From an uncultured Eubacteriales bacterium (GTDB lineage Bacteria > Bacillota > Clostridia > Oscillospirales > Acutalibacteraceae), in assembly GCA_900317795.1 (NCBI GenBank), contig ONIF01000317.1, positions 1 to 6,477 of the forward strand: 6,477 nucleotides of DNA, given 5' to 3'. The position numbers and the translations under genes were made by a program. Every line of letters begins with the position of its first letter. Positions within the stretch are counted from its first letter, which is position 1. Of this stretch, positions 5,739-6,477 are shown piece after piece. The notes beneath the pieces were generated by a model that saw only the letters and a list, made by a program, of their open reading frames with translations, was not told the origin of the DNA and did not search any database.

Positions 5739-6477
5739 ATTTCTTGATGAAGATGAAGAACCTGAAGAAACTCCCAAACAAACTCTGCCTTTGCAGGAGA
5801 TAAAAGGAAAGGTTGAATTTGAGAATGTAAAATTCGGCTATACACCCGATAAAACGCTTATGGAAGATGTTTCTTTCACGGCTGATGTCGGAAATACAAT
5901 GGCAATCGTAGGACCGTCGGGGGCAGGCAAAACTACTTTGATAAATTTGCTTATGCGTTTCTATGACATTCAAGGCGGTAAAATCAAACTTGATGACGTT
6001 GATATAAAAGAACTCTCCAAGCACAATTTAAGAAGTGCATTCGGAATGGTTTTGCAGGAAACATGGATATTTGACGGAACGATTGCCGAAAATATCGCTT
6101 TCGGAAAACCGAATGCCACTCGTGAAGAAATTATCAATGCCGCTAAACTTGCCTATTGCGACAGCTTTATTGAACGTCTGCCCAACGGCTATGATACCTA
6201 TATCAGTAATGAAAATTCCGCACTTTCCGCAGGCGAAAAACAGCTTTTATCCATAGCCAGAGCGATTATAGCCAATCCCAAAGTTTTGATACTTGACGAG
6301 GCAACTTCCCAGGTCGATACCAAAACCGAAGAAGTCATTACAAAAGCCATGCAGGCTATGATGAAAGGCAGAACAAGCTTTATTATTGCACACCGTCTTT
6401 ATACTATCAGAAATGCGGATAAAATCATTTTCATGAAAGACGGTGACATTAAAGAAGTCGGCAGTCATGAAGAACTG
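5716..6477 (+). pseudogene. ATPase domain of the second ABC half, separated by the frameshift; runs off the window
   Basis: Frame 1 is open from 5716 to the window end (254 codons), beginning SSASRIYEFLDED, the usual linker after helix six. The ATPase domain follows with all motifs: Walker A GPSGAGKTT (5911-5937), a Q-loop in MVLQETWIFDGTI, a signature of altered form LSAGE (6223-6237), Walker B VLILDE with catalytic Glu at 6298-6300, D-loop SQVD, and switch His in IIAHRL (6391-6393). A normal catalytic Glu/His with a non-consensus signature is the expected complement to the degenerate first half. The window ends at GSHEEL, probably 15-25 residues before the native stop. The first in-frame ATG (5860) lies inside the ATPase fold and has no clear ribosome binding site, so separate translation is unlikely. 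Confidence 0.82.

Noticed and set aside
6035..6256. 73-codon plus-strand ORF within the ATPase domain of the second ABC half
   Set aside because: It is in a different frame from the Walker A, signature and Walker B motifs that span it, so it is a shadow.
1..6477. tRNA/rRNA genes, CRISPR arrays, transposases or attachment sites
   Set aside because: None seen: there are no regularly spaced short repeats, no transposase-like ORF, and nearly all the window is explained by coding sequence.

Overview
The window looks like chromosomal DNA of a low-to-moderate GC (about 40 % by eye) Firmicute, most likely a gut or rumen clostridium of the Ruminococcaceae/Lachnospiraceae type. The basis is the base composition, the AGGAG-type ribosome binding sites, the tight same-strand gene packing, and an upstream surface protein with the Y_Y_Y-like repeats common in those bacteria. 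This placement is an inference; there is no rRNA or marker gene here. All genes lie on the + strand.

Layout. Positions 2-435 hold the 3' end of a secreted or surface protein made of 92-residue repeats. Its last repeat is broken by an apparent 28-nt deletion, so the ORF stops at 367 while the original tail runs in another frame to 435. A strong rho-independent terminator (443-475) closes that unit. A short gap (476-548) with an AT-rich inverted repeat leads to a four-gene operon. It contains an intact GH3-family acyl-acid amido synthetase (549-2264), a RimK-like ATP-grasp ligase (2239-3093, interrupted by a stop at 2980-2982), an intact ABC exporter half with a degenerate nucleotide-binding domain (3107-4828), and a second ABC exporter half with a canonical catalytic domain (4833 to the window end, broken by a frameshift near 5715).

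How the genes could work together. GH3 enzymes adenylate a carboxylic acid and join it to an amino acid. RimK-type ATP-grasp enzymes add an amino acid through an acyl-phosphate. The paired ABC halves form an asymmetric exporter of the TM287/288 or BmrCD type. The overlaps and 4-13 nt gaps argue for coordinated expression. The simplest reading is a small pathway that makes and exports an acyl-amino-acid or short amide-linked conjugate. The substrate cannot be read from sequence.

The most striking oddity is that three of the five genes carry the same kind of lesion: a short stretch of conserved coding sequence (about 28, 18 and 59 nt) is missing, with clean homologous sequence on both sides. 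This is either real gene decay or, at least as likely, collapsed joins in the assembly. If the lesions are artefacts, the whole cassette is probably functional.
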